The notes beneath the pieces were generated by a model, which was given only the letters and a program-made list of their open reading frames with translations, did not search any database and had not been told where the DNA came from. A program made the position numbers and the translations under genes. From contig JACOUO010000007.1 of the NCBI GenBank assembly GCA_016177845.1, forward strand, positions 1 through 64,000: 64,000 bases of DNA, written 5' to 3'. This document shows, one piece after another, positions 15,820-24,656 of this stretch. This DNA comes from Deltaproteobacteria bacterium (GTDB lineage Bacteria > Desulfobacterota > GWC2-55-46). The stretch's first letter is position 1; each line of letters begins with the position of its first letter.

Positions 15820-16329
15820 ATGGCATTATCAAATGATTTCAGGGCAATGGTACAGGATATATCGGCTTCATATGATGTAAGAAAAGGGGAGCTTTCCGCG
15901 CTGAGACACCAGATGCACAAAATGCTTGATGAGTTCAGGAAAGAGAAAAAAGAAGAATTCAAGAAGCTCGGCGACGAGAGGAAGAAGGAAATCTCAGACA
16001 TAAAGCAAAGGGTCTCTGACTTGAAACATGACCTAAGGGCTTCACTTCAGGAATTCAGAAAGACAACCTTCGCAGAGATACATAAGGGCGCGGAGGAAAG
16101 GAAAGAGGAAGTTTCCCATGCGCTTAAAACCTTCAGGAAAGAGGTGCTCAATACCTTCAGGCATGAACGCGAGGATATGGCATCCAGCTGGCAGGAGCTT
16201 GTGGCGTCAATGAAGGAAAAAAGGGCTGGCAAGGAACCCGGGCATTACGAAAAGACAGGCCCTGAAAAGGCAGTTCACGAAAAAAGAGCGCATCACAAGA
16301 ACAGGAAGGCTGCAAAGACCCGTCATTGA
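15820..16329 (+). CDS. GvpC-like coiled-coil protein with 40-residue repeats
   Basis: A 169-residue, highly charged helical protein with a strong AAGGAGGG ribosome-binding site. A 30-residue segment starting LDEFRKEKKEEFKKL (36) recurs 40 residues later as LQEFRKTTFAEIHKG (76), with DERKKEIS / EERKEEVS at matching positions. A shorter third copy begins LKTFRKEVLNTFRHERED (102). A basic His/Lys-rich tail follows (EKRAHHKNRKAAKTRH). GvpC, the strengthening protein clamped on the outside of gas vesicles, is likewise built of amphipathic helical repeats and encoded next to gvpA. Sequence identity to GvpC is not evident, so this is an analogue by architecture and place. Confidence 0.8.
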   Translation: MALSNDFRAMVQDISASYDVRKGELSALRHQMHKMLDEFRKEKKEEFKKLGDERKKEISDIKQRVSDLKHDLRASLQEFRKTTFAEIHKGAEERKEEVSHALKTFRKEVLNTFRHEREDMASSWQELVASMKEKRAGKEPGHYEKTGPEKAVHEKRAHHKNRKAAKTRH

Positions 16330-16441
16330 TTCAGGAATTGTCCGTAAGATCTTTTAGAATAAAAGAACCGGCCCGGCATTTTAAAAAGGGCCTGCTGAAT
16401 CAGCCTAATTGAATCCGATATGAATGGAGGTAATCTTCTCT

Positions 16442-17425
16442 ATGGTCTCAAATGAATATACAACTGTTCTGGAGCCCCGCAGCATGCCTGAATTTGTGGA
16501 GACACCCTATGTGAAAGGAGTTACAGAAAGGGCTTTCGCATATATCAAAGCGGGTTTTCCGGTTCACTTCAGAGGGTCTTCAGGCGCAGGAAAGACAACC
16601 CTTGCAATGCACCTCGCCGCAAAGATTGGCAGGCCCGTAGTAATCCTTCATGGAGATGAGGAGCATTCCACTTCCGCGCTTATCGGCGCCGAACAGGGCT
16701 ACAGTAAAAAGAGAGTGGTCGACAACTTCATCCATTCGGTACTTAAGACTGAAGAAAGCATGCAGAAGACATGGGTTGACAACCGGCTGACACTGGCCTG
16801 CAAATACGGATTCACCCTTATATACGATGAGTTTACCAGGTCCAGGCCTGAGGCCAATAACATCCTGCTTTCAATATTGCAGGAAAAGGTAATGGACTTG
16901 CCCGGGGCTAAAGACGGCTATATAAAAGTTGATCCTAATTTTGTAGCCATATTCACCAGCAACCCCGAGGAATATGCCGGCGTATACAGGAGCCAGGATG
17001 CCCTGAGGGACAGGATGGTGACCCTTGATCTCGATTACCCGGACAGGGAGACGGAGATAGCAATAACAATGTCTAAATCCGGGTTTAAAAGGGCTGATTC
17101 TGAAAAGATAGTCGATGTCGTAAGGGGACTCAGGGATTCGGGGAAATGCGAGTTCGCCCCGACTGTCAGGGGATGCATAATGATAGCAAGGACGCTTAAG
17201 ATAAGAAACGCGTCAGTTGACGCGGACAGCGCGATCTTCAGGGATATATGCACCGATATCCTCGGCTCAGAGACGAGCAGGATTGGCAGCAGGACTAACT
17301 CGGCAAAAATGAAAAAATTTATATTAGACCTGATTAATAAAAACTGCAGAAATGGAAACGGAGCAAAAAACCTAAAAGAAGAGCATGTGGCGGCTGCAGC
17401 CGGAATAATAGACGCTCTCCATTAA
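16442..17425 (+). CDS. gvpN: Gas vesicle ATPase GvpN
   Basis: The start is taken at ATG 16442; an in-frame ATG at 16424 overlaps the GGAGG that serves it. The ~327-residue MoxR-type AAA+ protein has Walker A GSSGAGKT, Walker [11 protein letters not shown], sensor I in [10 protein letters not shown], and the arginine-finger region RDRM. The opening [20 protein letters not shown] is characteristic of GvpN. GvpN is needed for gas vesicles to widen from bicones to cylinders and works with GvpC-type proteins. Downstream genes follow at short spacing. Confidence 0.93.
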   Translation: MVSNEYTTVLEPRSMPEFVETPYVKGVTERAFAYIKAGFPVHFRGSSGAGKTTLAMHLAAKIGRPVVILHGDEEHSTSALIGAEQGYSKKRVVDNFIHSVLKTEESMQKTWVDNRLTLACKYGFTLIYDEFTRSRPEANNILLSILQEKVMDLPGAKDGYIKVDPNFVAIFTSNPEEYAGVYRSQDALRDRMVTLDLDYPDRETEIAITMSKSGFKRADSEKIVDVVRGLRDSGKCEFAPTVRGCIMIARTLKIRNASVDADSAIFRDICTDILGSETSRIGSRTNSAKMKKFILDLINKNCRNGNGAKNLKEEHVAAAAGIIDALH

Positions 17426-17439
17426 ATAAGGAGTCGGTT

Positions 17440-17751
17440 ATGCCCAGAAGCATTGCGGGCCTTTCAAAAATAAAAACCGGACAGAAGTCAAAAATAAGAT
17501 CACTGCCCGGTATAACTGAGAACAGCTATCTCGACCTGTATGTGATAAACCTTGAAAAGGGCAGGCTTGAAAAAGAGCTGGAAGCAGTTCTCAAAAGAAA
17601 AACCAGGCTTGAGCATGAACTTAAAGCTGTTGAAAAAGAAATGATGAAGTTAAGAAAAGGAATGCCTACGAAAACAAAGGAAGCTCAAACAATAAGCCGG
17701 GCAAAGGGGAGTAGTCCAAAAACTGTTAAAACGATGATATTGGATTACTGA
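17440..17751 (+). CDS. Small coiled-coil protein of the gas-vesicle cluster
   Basis: The 103-residue protein has a basic N-terminus, a central [20 protein letters not shown] helix running into a long coiled coil ([19 protein letters not shown]) and a disordered basic tail. It begins 14 bp after gvpN, with AAGGAG before the ATG, and ends 1 bp before the first GvpF/L gene. Short proteins with a similar YLELY-type helix occur in other gvp clusters (GvpV-like), but I cannot assign it firmly. It may be an assembly adaptor. Confidence 0.75.
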   Translation: MPRSIAGLSKIKTGQKSKIRSLPGITENSYLDLYVINLEKGRLEKELEAVLKRKTRLEHELKAVEKEMMKLRKGMPTKTKEAQTISRAKGSSPKTVKTMILDY

Positions 17752-17752
17752 A

Positions 17753-18508
17753 ATGGGAGAGAGTAATTATCTATACTGCATCATAGGCACTGACGAAGCC
17801 CGTAATTTCGGCCCTATCGGCATAGGAGGCGGGGAGATAGAAGTCACAACCCTTGGATTCGAAGGCATCTCATGCGTTATCAGCCGGTCGCCTCAGCTTG
17901 AGTACACTCTTAACAGGGAAAACCTTCTGGCCCATCAGAAGGTGATAGAAAAGGTGATGAAGGAATATACGGTGCTGCCGGTGAGGTTTTCTACCATTGC
18001 CGACAGCCCGGAGAATATTCGCGGGCTGTTAAGGAAAAGGCAGCGTGAATTTAAAAATCTCCTGTCGGAAATGGAAGGCAAGATCGAGCTTGGGCTAAAG
18101 GCTATGTGGAGTGATATGAAACAGGTCTTTAGGGAAATACAGGAGACGGACAACGAGATAAGAAAAATAAAATATAAGATGGCTGCCGGCGGGAATGGAG
18201 GCGCATATCATGAGAGGATCAGCCTCGGCACGATGGTCGCTTCCGCGCTCCAGAGGAAAAAGGATGAAGAGGCCGAAATTATCCTTTCATTGTTCAGGGA
18301 TATCTCCGTAGACATCAAGAGCAACAAGGTTCACGGAGACAATATGTTCCTGAACGCCGCTTTCCTTATTGATGGGATCAGGGCCGCCGAGTTCGACAGC
18401 AGGATAAGGGAGCTTGATGAAAAAAGCAACGAGAGGATGAAATTGAAATATGTGGGGCCTGTCCCGATATTTAATTTCGTAAATATAATTGTTGAATGGA
18501 ATTCATGA
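17753..18508 (+). CDS. gvpF: Gas vesicle protein GvpF/GvpL, copy 1
   Basis: The 251-residue protein has the two-domain GvpF/L plan. The N-terminal alpha/beta domain contains YLYCIIGTDEA, the loop LLAHQKVIEKVMKEYTVLPV and RFSTIADSPENI. A helical middle carries the family mark EGKIELGLKAMW, and the C-terminal domain ends KYVGPVPIFNFVNI. GvpF/L proteins contact GvpA directly, probably at the growing gas-facing end, and are needed for assembly. This is the shortest and most canonical of three copies in the cluster (see 22208 and 23595). It starts directly after the preceding stop. Confidence 0.93.
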   Translation: MGESNYLYCIIGTDEARNFGPIGIGGGEIEVTTLGFEGISCVISRSPQLEYTLNRENLLAHQKVIEKVMKEYTVLPVRFSTIADSPENIRGLLRKRQREFKNLLSEMEGKIELGLKAMWSDMKQVFREIQETDNEIRKIKYKMAAGGNGGAYHERISLGTMVASALQRKKDEEAEIILSLFRDISVDIKSNKVHGDNMFLNAAFLIDGIRAAEFDSRIRELDEKSNERMKLKYVGPVPIFNFVNIIVEWNS

Positions 18509-18532
18509 AATTTAACAAAGCGGAGTAAGAAT

Positions 18533-19069
18533 ATGCCTGCAAAAAAAAAGACCACCAATGAAAGAGAAGCTCATGAAAAGGATTTTGACCTGTTCGGAAA
18601 ATCCTCGCTTGGAGGATTTTTCAAAGGTCTTACCGACCTCATAGACATTGCCGCGAAAGCAGCAGAAAAAGGAGAAGCCCTGAAAGGCGGGGGCGAGATA
18701 AAGGGCCCCGGAAAAGATATCAAGGGAGTATACGGGTTCTCAATAAAGACGCTTGCAGGCAAGCCCTTTTTAGAGCACTTCGGCAATATCAAGGAAACCC
18801 CGCAGGGGCCTGTAGTGGAAGAGGTGCGGGAGCCGATAGTCGATGTATTCGATGAAAAAAAGAACATAATCGTGATAGCGGAAGCCCCGGGCATTGAAAA
18901 GAAAGACATAAGAGTTGAGGTAAAGGAAGACGCGCTTGACATCAGGGCTTACGGCAATCAAAGAAAATATCACAAGGAAGTAAAGCTGCCTTCACGGGTA
19001 AAGGCTGAAACCCTTGAGTACACATACAAGAACGGCGTTATTGAAATAAAACTTTCAAAGGCGGCCTGA
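18533..19069 (+). CDS. gvpH: Hsp20-like gas vesicle protein GvpH
   Basis: The 178 residues comprise a basic N-terminus, a ~60-residue Gly/Lys-rich region ([20 protein letters not shown]) and a C-terminal alpha-crystallin domain of about 85 residues ([20 protein letters not shown] ... [12 protein letters not shown]). Small heat-shock proteins of this type (GvpH) accompany many gvp clusters and may keep GvpA or the accessory proteins soluble. A second, shorter Hsp20 lies at 26486. It is 11 bp from the CDC48-like gene, consistent with shared proteostasis duty. Confidence 0.88.
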   Translation: MPAKKKTTNEREAHEKDFDLFGKSSLGGFFKGLTDLIDIAAKAAEKGEALKGGGEIKGPGKDIKGVYGFSIKTLAGKPFLEHFGNIKETPQGPVVEEVREPIVDVFDEKKNIIVIAEAPGIEKKDIRVEVKEDALDIRAYGNQRKYHKEVKLPSRVKAETLEYTYKNGVIEIKLSKAA

Positions 19070-19080
19070 CAAAAGGGATT

Positions 19081-21246
19081 ATGGAAAACTCATTGAGCCT
19101 CAGGGTAACTGAATCTGCCCCTAAAGATGTAGGCAGGGGAATAGCCAGGCTGGACCCTTCCAACATGGCTAAACTTGGGATAGAAGTAGGAGATATTGTC
19201 TCAATAGAGGGGAAGCGCTGCACTGTGGCAAAGATTATGCCGATGCGTATCGAGGACCGGGGCAAAGAGGCCATACAGGTCGACGGCCTTATAAGGCAGA
19301 ACGCTCAGGCGGGCCTTGGCGATAAGGTCAAGCTCAAAAAGGCGCATTATAAACCCTGCCAGAGAATCGTGCTCACGCCCGTAACCCACCTGAAGTCTTT
19401 AATAAGGGACTCAAGATATTTATCGAGCCTGCTTGACGGGCTCCCAGCAGTTGAGGGTGACAGGATAAGGGCCAGCCTTTTTGGGGCAAAGGGGCAGGAT
19501 TTCTATGTTACAGCCGTATTGCCTTCTCAAGCCGTCGTAATCAATCCAAAAACAATTATAGAGATAAAGGCCGGGGATAAGAAAGCGCAGGCTGAAAAGT
19601 CACGCGTAACATATGAAGACATAGGCGGGCTCAAAAAAGAGATACGAAAGATAAGGGAGATGATAGAGCTCCCGCTGAGGCATCCGCAGGTCTTTGAGAG
19701 GCTTGGCATAGATGCGCCGAAAGGCGTGTTTCTCCATGGCCCTCCGGGCTGCGGAAAGACCCTTATCGCGAGGGCTGTAGCAAGCGAGACTGATGCTTTT
19801 TTTACGCACATCAGAGGCCCTGAAATAATGCATAAGTTTTACGGCGAGAGCGAGGCTAATCTGAGAAAAATCTTTGATACCGCTTCTGCCAACGCGCCTT
19901 CCATAATATTTATTGACGAGATAGATGCCATAGCTCCGAAGCGCGAGGATATGGGAGGCGAGAAGCAGGTTGAAAGGAGAGTGGTTGCCCAGCTGCTGTC
20001 CTTGATGGATGGGCTGGAGAACAGGGGCCAGGTGATAGTTTTGGCAGCAACTAACCTGCCTAACATGGTTGATCCTGCCCTCAGAAGGCCGGGCAGATTT
20101 GATCGTGAAATAGAGATAAGCATACCGGATAAGAACGGCAGGCTTGAAATACTCACGATACATACGAGAGGCATGCCGCTTGCTTCAGATGTCGACCTTG
20201 AAAAGCTGTCGCAGATAACGCACGGCTTTATCGGCGCTGACCTTGAGGCGCTTGGCAGGGAAGCTGCCATGATCACGCTTCGAAAGGTCTTCCCTACTAT
20301 CGACCTCCATCTGGAGGAGCTTCCCTATGAAGTGCTTAAATCTCTTGAAGTTAAGATGGATGATTTTCTCGAAGCCTTAAAAGAAATAGAGCCTTCGGCG
20401 CTCAGGGAAGTGTTTGTGGAAGTCCCTGACATCAGATGGTCGAATATCGGCGGATTGGACAAAGTGAAACAGGCTCTGCAGGAGGCAGTCGAGTGGCCGC
20501 TGCGTAATTCTGAAATATTCAAATACGCCGGCGCCAAGCCTCCAAAGGGCATTCTTTTATATGGGTCGCCAGGTACAGGCAAAACGCTTCTCGCAAAGGC
20601 GCTTGCAACCGAGAGCGAAGTTAACTTCATTTCAGTAAAAGGGCCTGAACTGATATCCAAATGGGTAGGCGAAAGCGAGAGGGGCATCAGAGAGGTCTTC
20701 CACAAGGCAAAGCAGGCTTCTCCGTGTATCATTTTTTTTGATGAGATTGACTCGCTTGTTCCCAAACGGGGTGGTGGAGAATCTCAGGTCACGGAAAGGG
20801 TGATAAGCCAATTCCTTACGGAGATGGACGGCATAGAGGAATTGAAGGGCGTTGTTGTGCTTGCGGCTACAAACAGGGTCGATATCCTGGACCCAGCACT
20901 TTTGCGCCCCGGCAGGTTTGACCAGATCTTCGAGATTACGCTGCCTGACAAAAAGTCCAGGACCGAGATATTTAAGGTCCATACAAAAGGCAAACCGCTG
21001 TCTAAAGAAGTAGACCTGAAAGAATTATCAGAGCTTACTGACAGGTTTACCGGTTCAGAAATAGAGGCTGTATGCAGGGAAGCGTCTCTTTCGGCTGTAA
21101 GGGAATTCATGTCCAGGAAGGCATTGGCATCAGGAGATAATTTTTCTGCCTCATATCGCGGTCTTGTGATTACGATGGAGCATTTCAAGAGGTCTGTTGA
21201 GGCTTTCAAAAAAGAAAAGGACATTGGGCTAAGGAGCTTGAGATGA
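19081..21246 (+). CDS. CDC48/p97-family double AAA+ ATPase
   Basis: The 721 residues follow the p97 plan. A CDC48 N-domain (residues 1-100, double-psi barrel; [19 protein letters not shown]) leads to D1 with Walker A GPPGCGKT (~220), Walker [16 protein letters not shown] and [11 protein letters not shown], then D2 with Walker A GSPGTGKT (~495), Walker [16 protein letters not shown] and [11 protein letters not shown]. Both modules look catalytically intact. p97-type ATPases unfold or extract proteins from complexes. CDC48-like genes recur in gvp clusters of deltaproteobacteria and relatives, so a role in remodelling or disassembling gas-vesicle intermediates is likely but not shown. GvpH lies 11 bp upstream and gvpG 21 bp downstream. 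Confidence 0.93.
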   Translation: MENSLSLRVTESAPKDVGRGIARLDPSNMAKLGIEVGDIVSIEGKRCTVAKIMPMRIEDRGKEAIQVDGLIRQNAQAGLGDKVKLKKAHYKPCQRIVLTPVTHLKSLIRDSRYLSSLLDGLPAVEGDRIRASLFGAKGQDFYVTAVLPSQAVVINPKTIIEIKAGDKKAQAEKSRVTYEDIGGLKKEIRKIREMIELPLRHPQVFERLGIDAPKGVFLHGPPGCGKTLIARAVASETDAFFTHIRGPEIMHKFYGESEANLRKIFDTASANAPSIIFIDEIDAIAPKREDMGGEKQVERRVVAQLLSLMDGLENRGQVIVLAATNLPNMVDPALRRPGRFDREIEISIPDKNGRLEILTIHTRGMPLASDVDLEKLSQITHGFIGADLEALGREAAMITLRKVFPTIDLHLEELPYEVLKSLEVKMDDFLEALKEIEPSALREVFVEVPDIRWSNIGGLDKVKQALQEAVEWPLRNSEIFKYAGAKPPKGILLYGSPGTGKTLLAKALATESEVNFISVKGPELISKWVGESERGIREVFHKAKQASPCIIFFDEIDSLVPKRGGGESQVTERVISQFLTEMDGIEELKGVVVLAATNRVDILDPALLRPGRFDQIFEITLPDKKSRTEIFKVHTKGKPLSKEVDLKELSELTDRFTGSEIEAVCREASLSAVREFMSRKALASGDNFSASYRGLVITMEHFKRSVEAFKKEKDIGLRSLR

Positions 21247-21267
21247 CCTTTTACAAGGCAGGATACC

Positions 21268-21519
21268 ATGGGCTTTATACTTGATGACATTTTGCTCTTC
21301 CCGATCAATGGAGTTGTATGGATTGCCGAAAAGATCAAGGAGTCCGCGGAGGCGGAGCTGCTCGATGATTCGAAAGTGAGTGAGAGATTGATGGCCCTCC
21401 AGATGCAGCTTGAACTTGAGGAGATTACCGAGGAAGAGTATCAAAAAAAAGAGACTGAGCTTCTGGATAGGCTTGAGGAAATAAGGAAATACAAAGAATC
21501 GCATGGCTTAAATAAATAG
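21268..21519 (+). CDS. gvpG: Gas vesicle protein GvpG
   Basis: The 83-residue helical protein has the GvpG opening GFILDDILLFPINGVVWIAE and the following LEEITEEEYQKKETELLDRL that marks the family. GvpG is a small essential assembly protein found in complexes with GvpF/L. It lies 21 bp after the CDC48-like gene. Confidence 0.92.
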   Translation: MGFILDDILLFPINGVVWIAEKIKESAEAELLDDSKVSERLMALQMQLELEEITEEEYQKKETELLDRLEEIRKYKESHGLNK

Positions 21520-21538
21520 ACTGAGGGTGAAAAGAAAA

Positions 21539-21802
21539 ATGCCCAATATCGGAAACATAATCACAATGGCAAGGAACGAAATAAGCGGGATTACAGGCCT
21601 TAAACCTTCATCAACGATTAAGACCGCAAAGGATGAAAAAGGCTGGCATATATTTGTCGAGCTCATAGAAAAACATTCGATCCCGGACGGAATGGATATA
21701 TTGGCCACATATGAAGTTGTTGTAGATGATGACGGCAATCTCCTTGAATTTAACCGCAGGGGGATGCGTAAGAGGATGGATACTCTTGTAACTGAGTGGT
21801 AA
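21539..21802 (+). CDS. gvpO: Gas vesicle protein GvpO
   Basis: The start is ATG 21539, with GAGGGTG about ten bases upstream; an in-frame GTG 12 bp earlier overlaps that ribosome-binding site. The 87-residue protein matches GvpO in its core: GWHIFVELIEKHSIPDGMDI followed by LATYEVVVDDDGNLLEFNR, ending RKRMD. GvpO is a conserved accessory protein, linked to regulation or assembly in haloarchaea and actinobacteria. It lies 8 bp before the next GvpA-family gene. Confidence 0.9.
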   Translation: MPNIGNIITMARNEISGITGLKPSSTIKTAKDEKGWHIFVELIEKHSIPDGMDILATYEVVVDDDGNLLEFNRRGMRKRMDTLVTEW

Positions 21803-21821
21803 GAGCGGTGTGGAGGCAGTG

Positions 21822-22175
21822 ATGGGGAAAAAAGCTTCGATGAACGACAGCAATACTCTTTTTGATGTCGTAGAAAGAATTTTAGACAAAGGCCTGGCGA
21901 TAAACGCGGATATCTCGATCTCAATCGCGGGGACCGAGCTTCTGGGCATAAGAATAAGGGCGGCGTTGGCTTCGTTCGAAACAGCGGCCAAATACGGAAT
22001 GGAGTTCCCTACAGGCATCAACCAGGGGCTTGCGGCATGGCAGGAGGCAATGGAATCGAAAGAGAATTGCCCGGGATGCGGCAAAAGGCAGCTTGTGGAA
22101 AAGCTTCTGAAGGAAGGGTGCCCGTGGTGCGGTTGGATAAGCGCCAGGGCAAAGCTTATCCAGCAGGCAGGTTGA
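21822..22175 (+). CDS. GvpA-family protein with C-terminal zinc ribbon
   Basis: The start is taken at ATG 21822 after GGAGGCAGTG. Residues 11-60 are a GvpA/GvpJ-type core (LFDVVERILDKGLAINADIS, then IAGTELLGIRIRAALASFE). Residues ~80-105 add a four-Cys module, CPGCG (83, 86) and CPWCG (100, 103), which should bind one Zn. The remaining helix is basic. GvpA-family paralogues (GvpJ, M, S) are minor shell or tip proteins that start assembly. The zinc ribbon is not part of the usual GvpA or GvpJ and would sit outside the shell wall. It is presumably a minor component or nucleator. Confidence 0.88.
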   Translation: MGKKASMNDSNTLFDVVERILDKGLAINADISISIAGTELLGIRIRAALASFETAAKYGMEFPTGINQGLAAWQEAMESKENCPGCGKRQLVEKLLKEGCPWCGWISARAKLIQQAG

Positions 22176-22207
22176 AGAGTATCGTTTTATAAAGGTAAAA
22201 AGTTTTT

Positions 22208-23236
22208 ATGGACTACTCATCGAAATACCTATACGGAATCATACCCTTTTCTGAAAACAATCCGGTAACAATTCCTGCCGCGGACAGTGACGGCACGGAA
22301 ATCTCAGCCATACCTTACAGGGACATAGCCTGTGTCGTTTCTGATTACAAGGGCGGTTTTGGCACAGGCGACAGGAAAGCCCTCGTACGGTCCATTCAAA
22401 ACCATCAGGCCATTATGGAAAGCCTGATAAAAGACCGTGAGATAATCCCCATAAAATTTGGCACAAAACTCGACGGAAGAACGGCGATTGAAAATATGCT
22501 GGAATCGGGATATTTCGAATTCCACAGGATACTCGCTTTAATAAAGGGGAAAATTGAATTAGACGTGACGGCTTTTTGGAACAGCCTCGACGCGGTACTC
22601 AAGGAGATAGCCGAGTGGAATGAGGAAATTTGCAGTATCAAATCAGCTATAACAGGCAAACCGTATGAGGATACCATTAGTGACAGGGTAAAGATCGGGG
22701 CTATTATAAAGTCGGCCCTGGATAAGAGAAGAGACGGGATACAGAACAAAATATTTGAGTGCATGCGCAGGGAGGCAGTCGATGCCCATGCGCAGGATGT
22801 TACAGACGACAGGGTGATTTTCAGCGGCGCATTTCTCATAGAAAGGGAAAAGGAGCCGAAGTTTGATGAGATACTGGATGGCTTAAATGAGGATTTCAGG
22901 GGCGCAGTAAATTTCAGATGTGTCTTTCCGCTGCCTCCTTATTCTTTCAGCACAATAGACATAAAAGAAGTCGGGTATGACGAGATATTGAAGGCCAAGG
23001 AAATGCTATCGCTGGGAGATGAAGCTACAGCAGGAGATATAAGGGAATCTTACAGGAATAAAACTCTGGGAACACATCCTGACAAAGACCCCGGCAATCC
23101 AATGCTTGGCGTAATCTTTGAGGAATTGACAAACTCTTACAGGCTCCTGAACAAATTCTGCAATGGGGAAAGGTGTTCATTCAGGCAGAATGATTTCAAG
23201 AGGTTCTTCTACATTGACACGCTGGGCGCCAAGTAA
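22208..23236 (+). CDS. gvpF: GvpF/GvpL protein fused to a C-terminal J-domain
   Basis: Residues 1-255 are a full GvpF/L: YLYGIIPFSENN, HQAIMESLIKDREIIPIKFG, KGKIELDVTAFWNSL and the end VFPLPPYSFSTIDI. Residues ~256-325 read like a DnaJ J-domain: helix YDEILKAKEMLSLGDEATAG, helix II IRESYRNKTLG, the invariant HPD as THPDKDPGNP (His290-Asp292), and helix III FEELTNSYRLLNKF. A short C-terminal tail follows. J-domains stimulate Hsp70 ATPase and deliver clients. A dnaK gene lies 1.4 kb downstream in the same operon, so this GvpF/L is probably the docking co-chaperone. The fusion is unusual for the family, which ends after the second domain (~250 residues). Confidence 0.88.
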   Translation: MDYSSKYLYGIIPFSENNPVTIPAADSDGTEISAIPYRDIACVVSDYKGGFGTGDRKALVRSIQNHQAIMESLIKDREIIPIKFGTKLDGRTAIENMLESGYFEFHRILALIKGKIELDVTAFWNSLDAVLKEIAEWNEEICSIKSAITGKPYEDTISDRVKIGAIIKSALDKRRDGIQNKIFECMRREAVDAHAQDVTDDRVIFSGAFLIEREKEPKFDEILDGLNEDFRGAVNFRCVFPLPPYSFSTIDIKEVGYDEILKAKEMLSLGDEATAGDIRESYRNKTLGTHPDKDPGNPMLGVIFEELTNSYRLLNKFCNGERCSFRQNDFKRFFYIDTLGAK

Positions 23237-23265
23237 GAAAAAAATAAGACGGAGAGATTTGCAAA

Positions 23266-23589
23266 ATGGCGATAGACCTGAACGAAAGTAATCTGAGGCA
23301 AGGGTTGATGTCACTGGTGGTAGCCCTTGTAGATGTCATCAAAGATGTGCTTAAGCATCAGGCCGTGATGAGAATGGAAAGCGGTAATTTAAGTGATGAA
23401 GAAGTTGAAAGGCTCGGAAAAGCTCTGATGGCCATAGAAAAAGAGATTGAAAATATAAAAAAAGATTTTGAAATAACAGAGTCGGTCCATTCCATTAAAG
23501 GCGGGCTTGACGACGCAGTGAATCAGATGTGCTCGGCGTTTATGCCGCCGCTTGAAAAGAACAGGGCTGACTTAACAGGTTTGGAGTAA
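23266..23589 (+). CDS. gvpK: Gas vesicle protein GvpK
   Basis: The 107-residue helical protein has the GvpK signature: ESNLRQGLMSLVVALVDVIK in the first helix, RMESGNLSDEEVERLGKALM in the middle and LDDAVNQM near the end. GvpK is required for gas-vesicle formation; its exact role is unknown. It lies 29 bp after the GvpF-J gene and 5 bp before the third GvpF/L gene. Confidence 0.93.
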   Translation: MAIDLNESNLRQGLMSLVVALVDVIKDVLKHQAVMRMESGNLSDEEVERLGKALMAIEKEIENIKKDFEITESVHSIKGGLDDAVNQMCSAFMPPLEKNRADLTGLE

Positions 23590-23594
23590 TCATT

Positions 23595-24404
23595 ATGAAT
23601 GGAATAAACGCCTTGAAAAATCCTGAAGACGCATACTGCGTAGAAGAGGGCATTTATGTGTATTGCATTGCAGATGGTGAAGCATTCCCATTCCTGAAGA
23701 ATAAAGGCCTCGGAGGCTGTGATGTCTGGACATATAAATGCATGGACCTTTTTGCTGTTTTACAAAACTGCCCTGCCGAATACCTCACCAAAAAAGATGA
23801 AGAGACTTTAAAAGCATGGGTGCTGATTCACCAAAAAGTAATAGATGAGGTTTCAGGAAAATCCGGGGCGCTCCTGCCATTCGGCTTCGGGAAGGTACTG
23901 AATAAGAGAGAGGGCATAACGCCTGTCGAAAGCCTTAAGAACTGGATCGAACAAAACCATCAATCACTCAAAGAGAAGCTTGAAAGGGTCAGGGGCAAAG
24001 ATGAATACGGGATTCAGGTGTTTTTAGATGCTTCCGGTATCCAGGCTGAACTTGCGGAAAATTCCATTGAGATAGCCCGGATTAAGAACGCGATTGCGAG
24101 TTCCTCGGAGGGAATGGCATTTCTTTACCAGGAGAAGCTTTCAAGGCTGGTCAGCGCGGAACTGGAAAGAAAAGCATGCGAATTTTTCAGCATATTTTAT
24201 TCGAACATAAAGGAATTCGCCGATGAGATAAAGATGGAGAGCACAAAGAATTCCGCCCCCGGGAAAAAGATGATTATGAACCTGTCATGCCTTGTCAGTA
24301 AGGAGCAGGTGCAGCTGCTGGGCTATCTGCTGGAAGACATTGAAAAAGACGAGCGCTTCAATGTCAGGTTTACCGGGCCGTGGGCGCCGTATTCTTTTGT
24401 GTAG
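23595..24404 (+). CDS. gvpL: Gas vesicle protein GvpF/GvpL, copy 3 (divergent)
   Basis: A 269-residue GvpF/L-family protein with a ~18-residue N-terminal extension. The core is recognisable in EGIYVYCIADGEAFPFL, LIHQKVIDEVSGKSGALLPF and the end FTGPWAPYSFV. It lacks the usual KIE-L-MFW motif, having RGKDEYGIQVFLDAS instead. It is more divergent than the two other copies, so the three probably do different jobs, as GvpF and GvpL do elsewhere. It lies 18 bp before the third GvpA-family gene. Confidence 0.88.
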   Translation: MNGINALKNPEDAYCVEEGIYVYCIADGEAFPFLKNKGLGGCDVWTYKCMDLFAVLQNCPAEYLTKKDEETLKAWVLIHQKVIDEVSGKSGALLPFGFGKVLNKREGITPVESLKNWIEQNHQSLKEKLERVRGKDEYGIQVFLDASGIQAELAENSIEIARIKNAIASSSEGMAFLYQEKLSRLVSAELERKACEFFSIFYSNIKEFADEIKMESTKNSAPGKKMIMNLSCLVSKEQVQLLGYLLEDIEKDERFNVRFTGPWAPYSFV

Positions 24405-24422
24405 AAATCCTGAAAGGTAAAA

Positions 24423-24656
24423 ATGGAGCCTACGAGGGAAGTAAAAACAACACTTACCGATGTTTTAGACAGGCTTTTGGATAAGGGCCTTGTTTTGAAC
24501 GCAGACCTTGTAATCACGGTCGCCGGTATCCCGCTTGTAGCCATTTCCCTCAGGGCGGCTGTGGCGGGAATGGAAACCATGCTTAAATACGGCGTCATGG
24601 AAGATTGGGATAAGAGCATAAGAGGATTGAATAAGGAGGCAATTTGTCAAAGGTAA
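24423..24656 (+). CDS. Third GvpA-family protein (GvpJ/M/S-type)
   Basis: A 77-residue protein with the GvpA-family core: LTDVLDRLLDKGLVLNADLV, then ITVAGIPLVAISLRAAVAGM and a short Trp-containing C-terminal helix. It lacks the zinc ribbon of the copy at 21822. Paralogues of this size (GvpJ, GvpM, GvpS) are minor proteins thought to cap or start the vesicle. The last 13 bp overlap the start of dnaK, so translation of the two is coupled. Confidence 0.88.
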   Translation: MEPTREVKTTLTDVLDRLLDKGLVLNADLVITVAGIPLVAISLRAAVAGMETMLKYGVMEDWDKSIRGLNKEAICQR

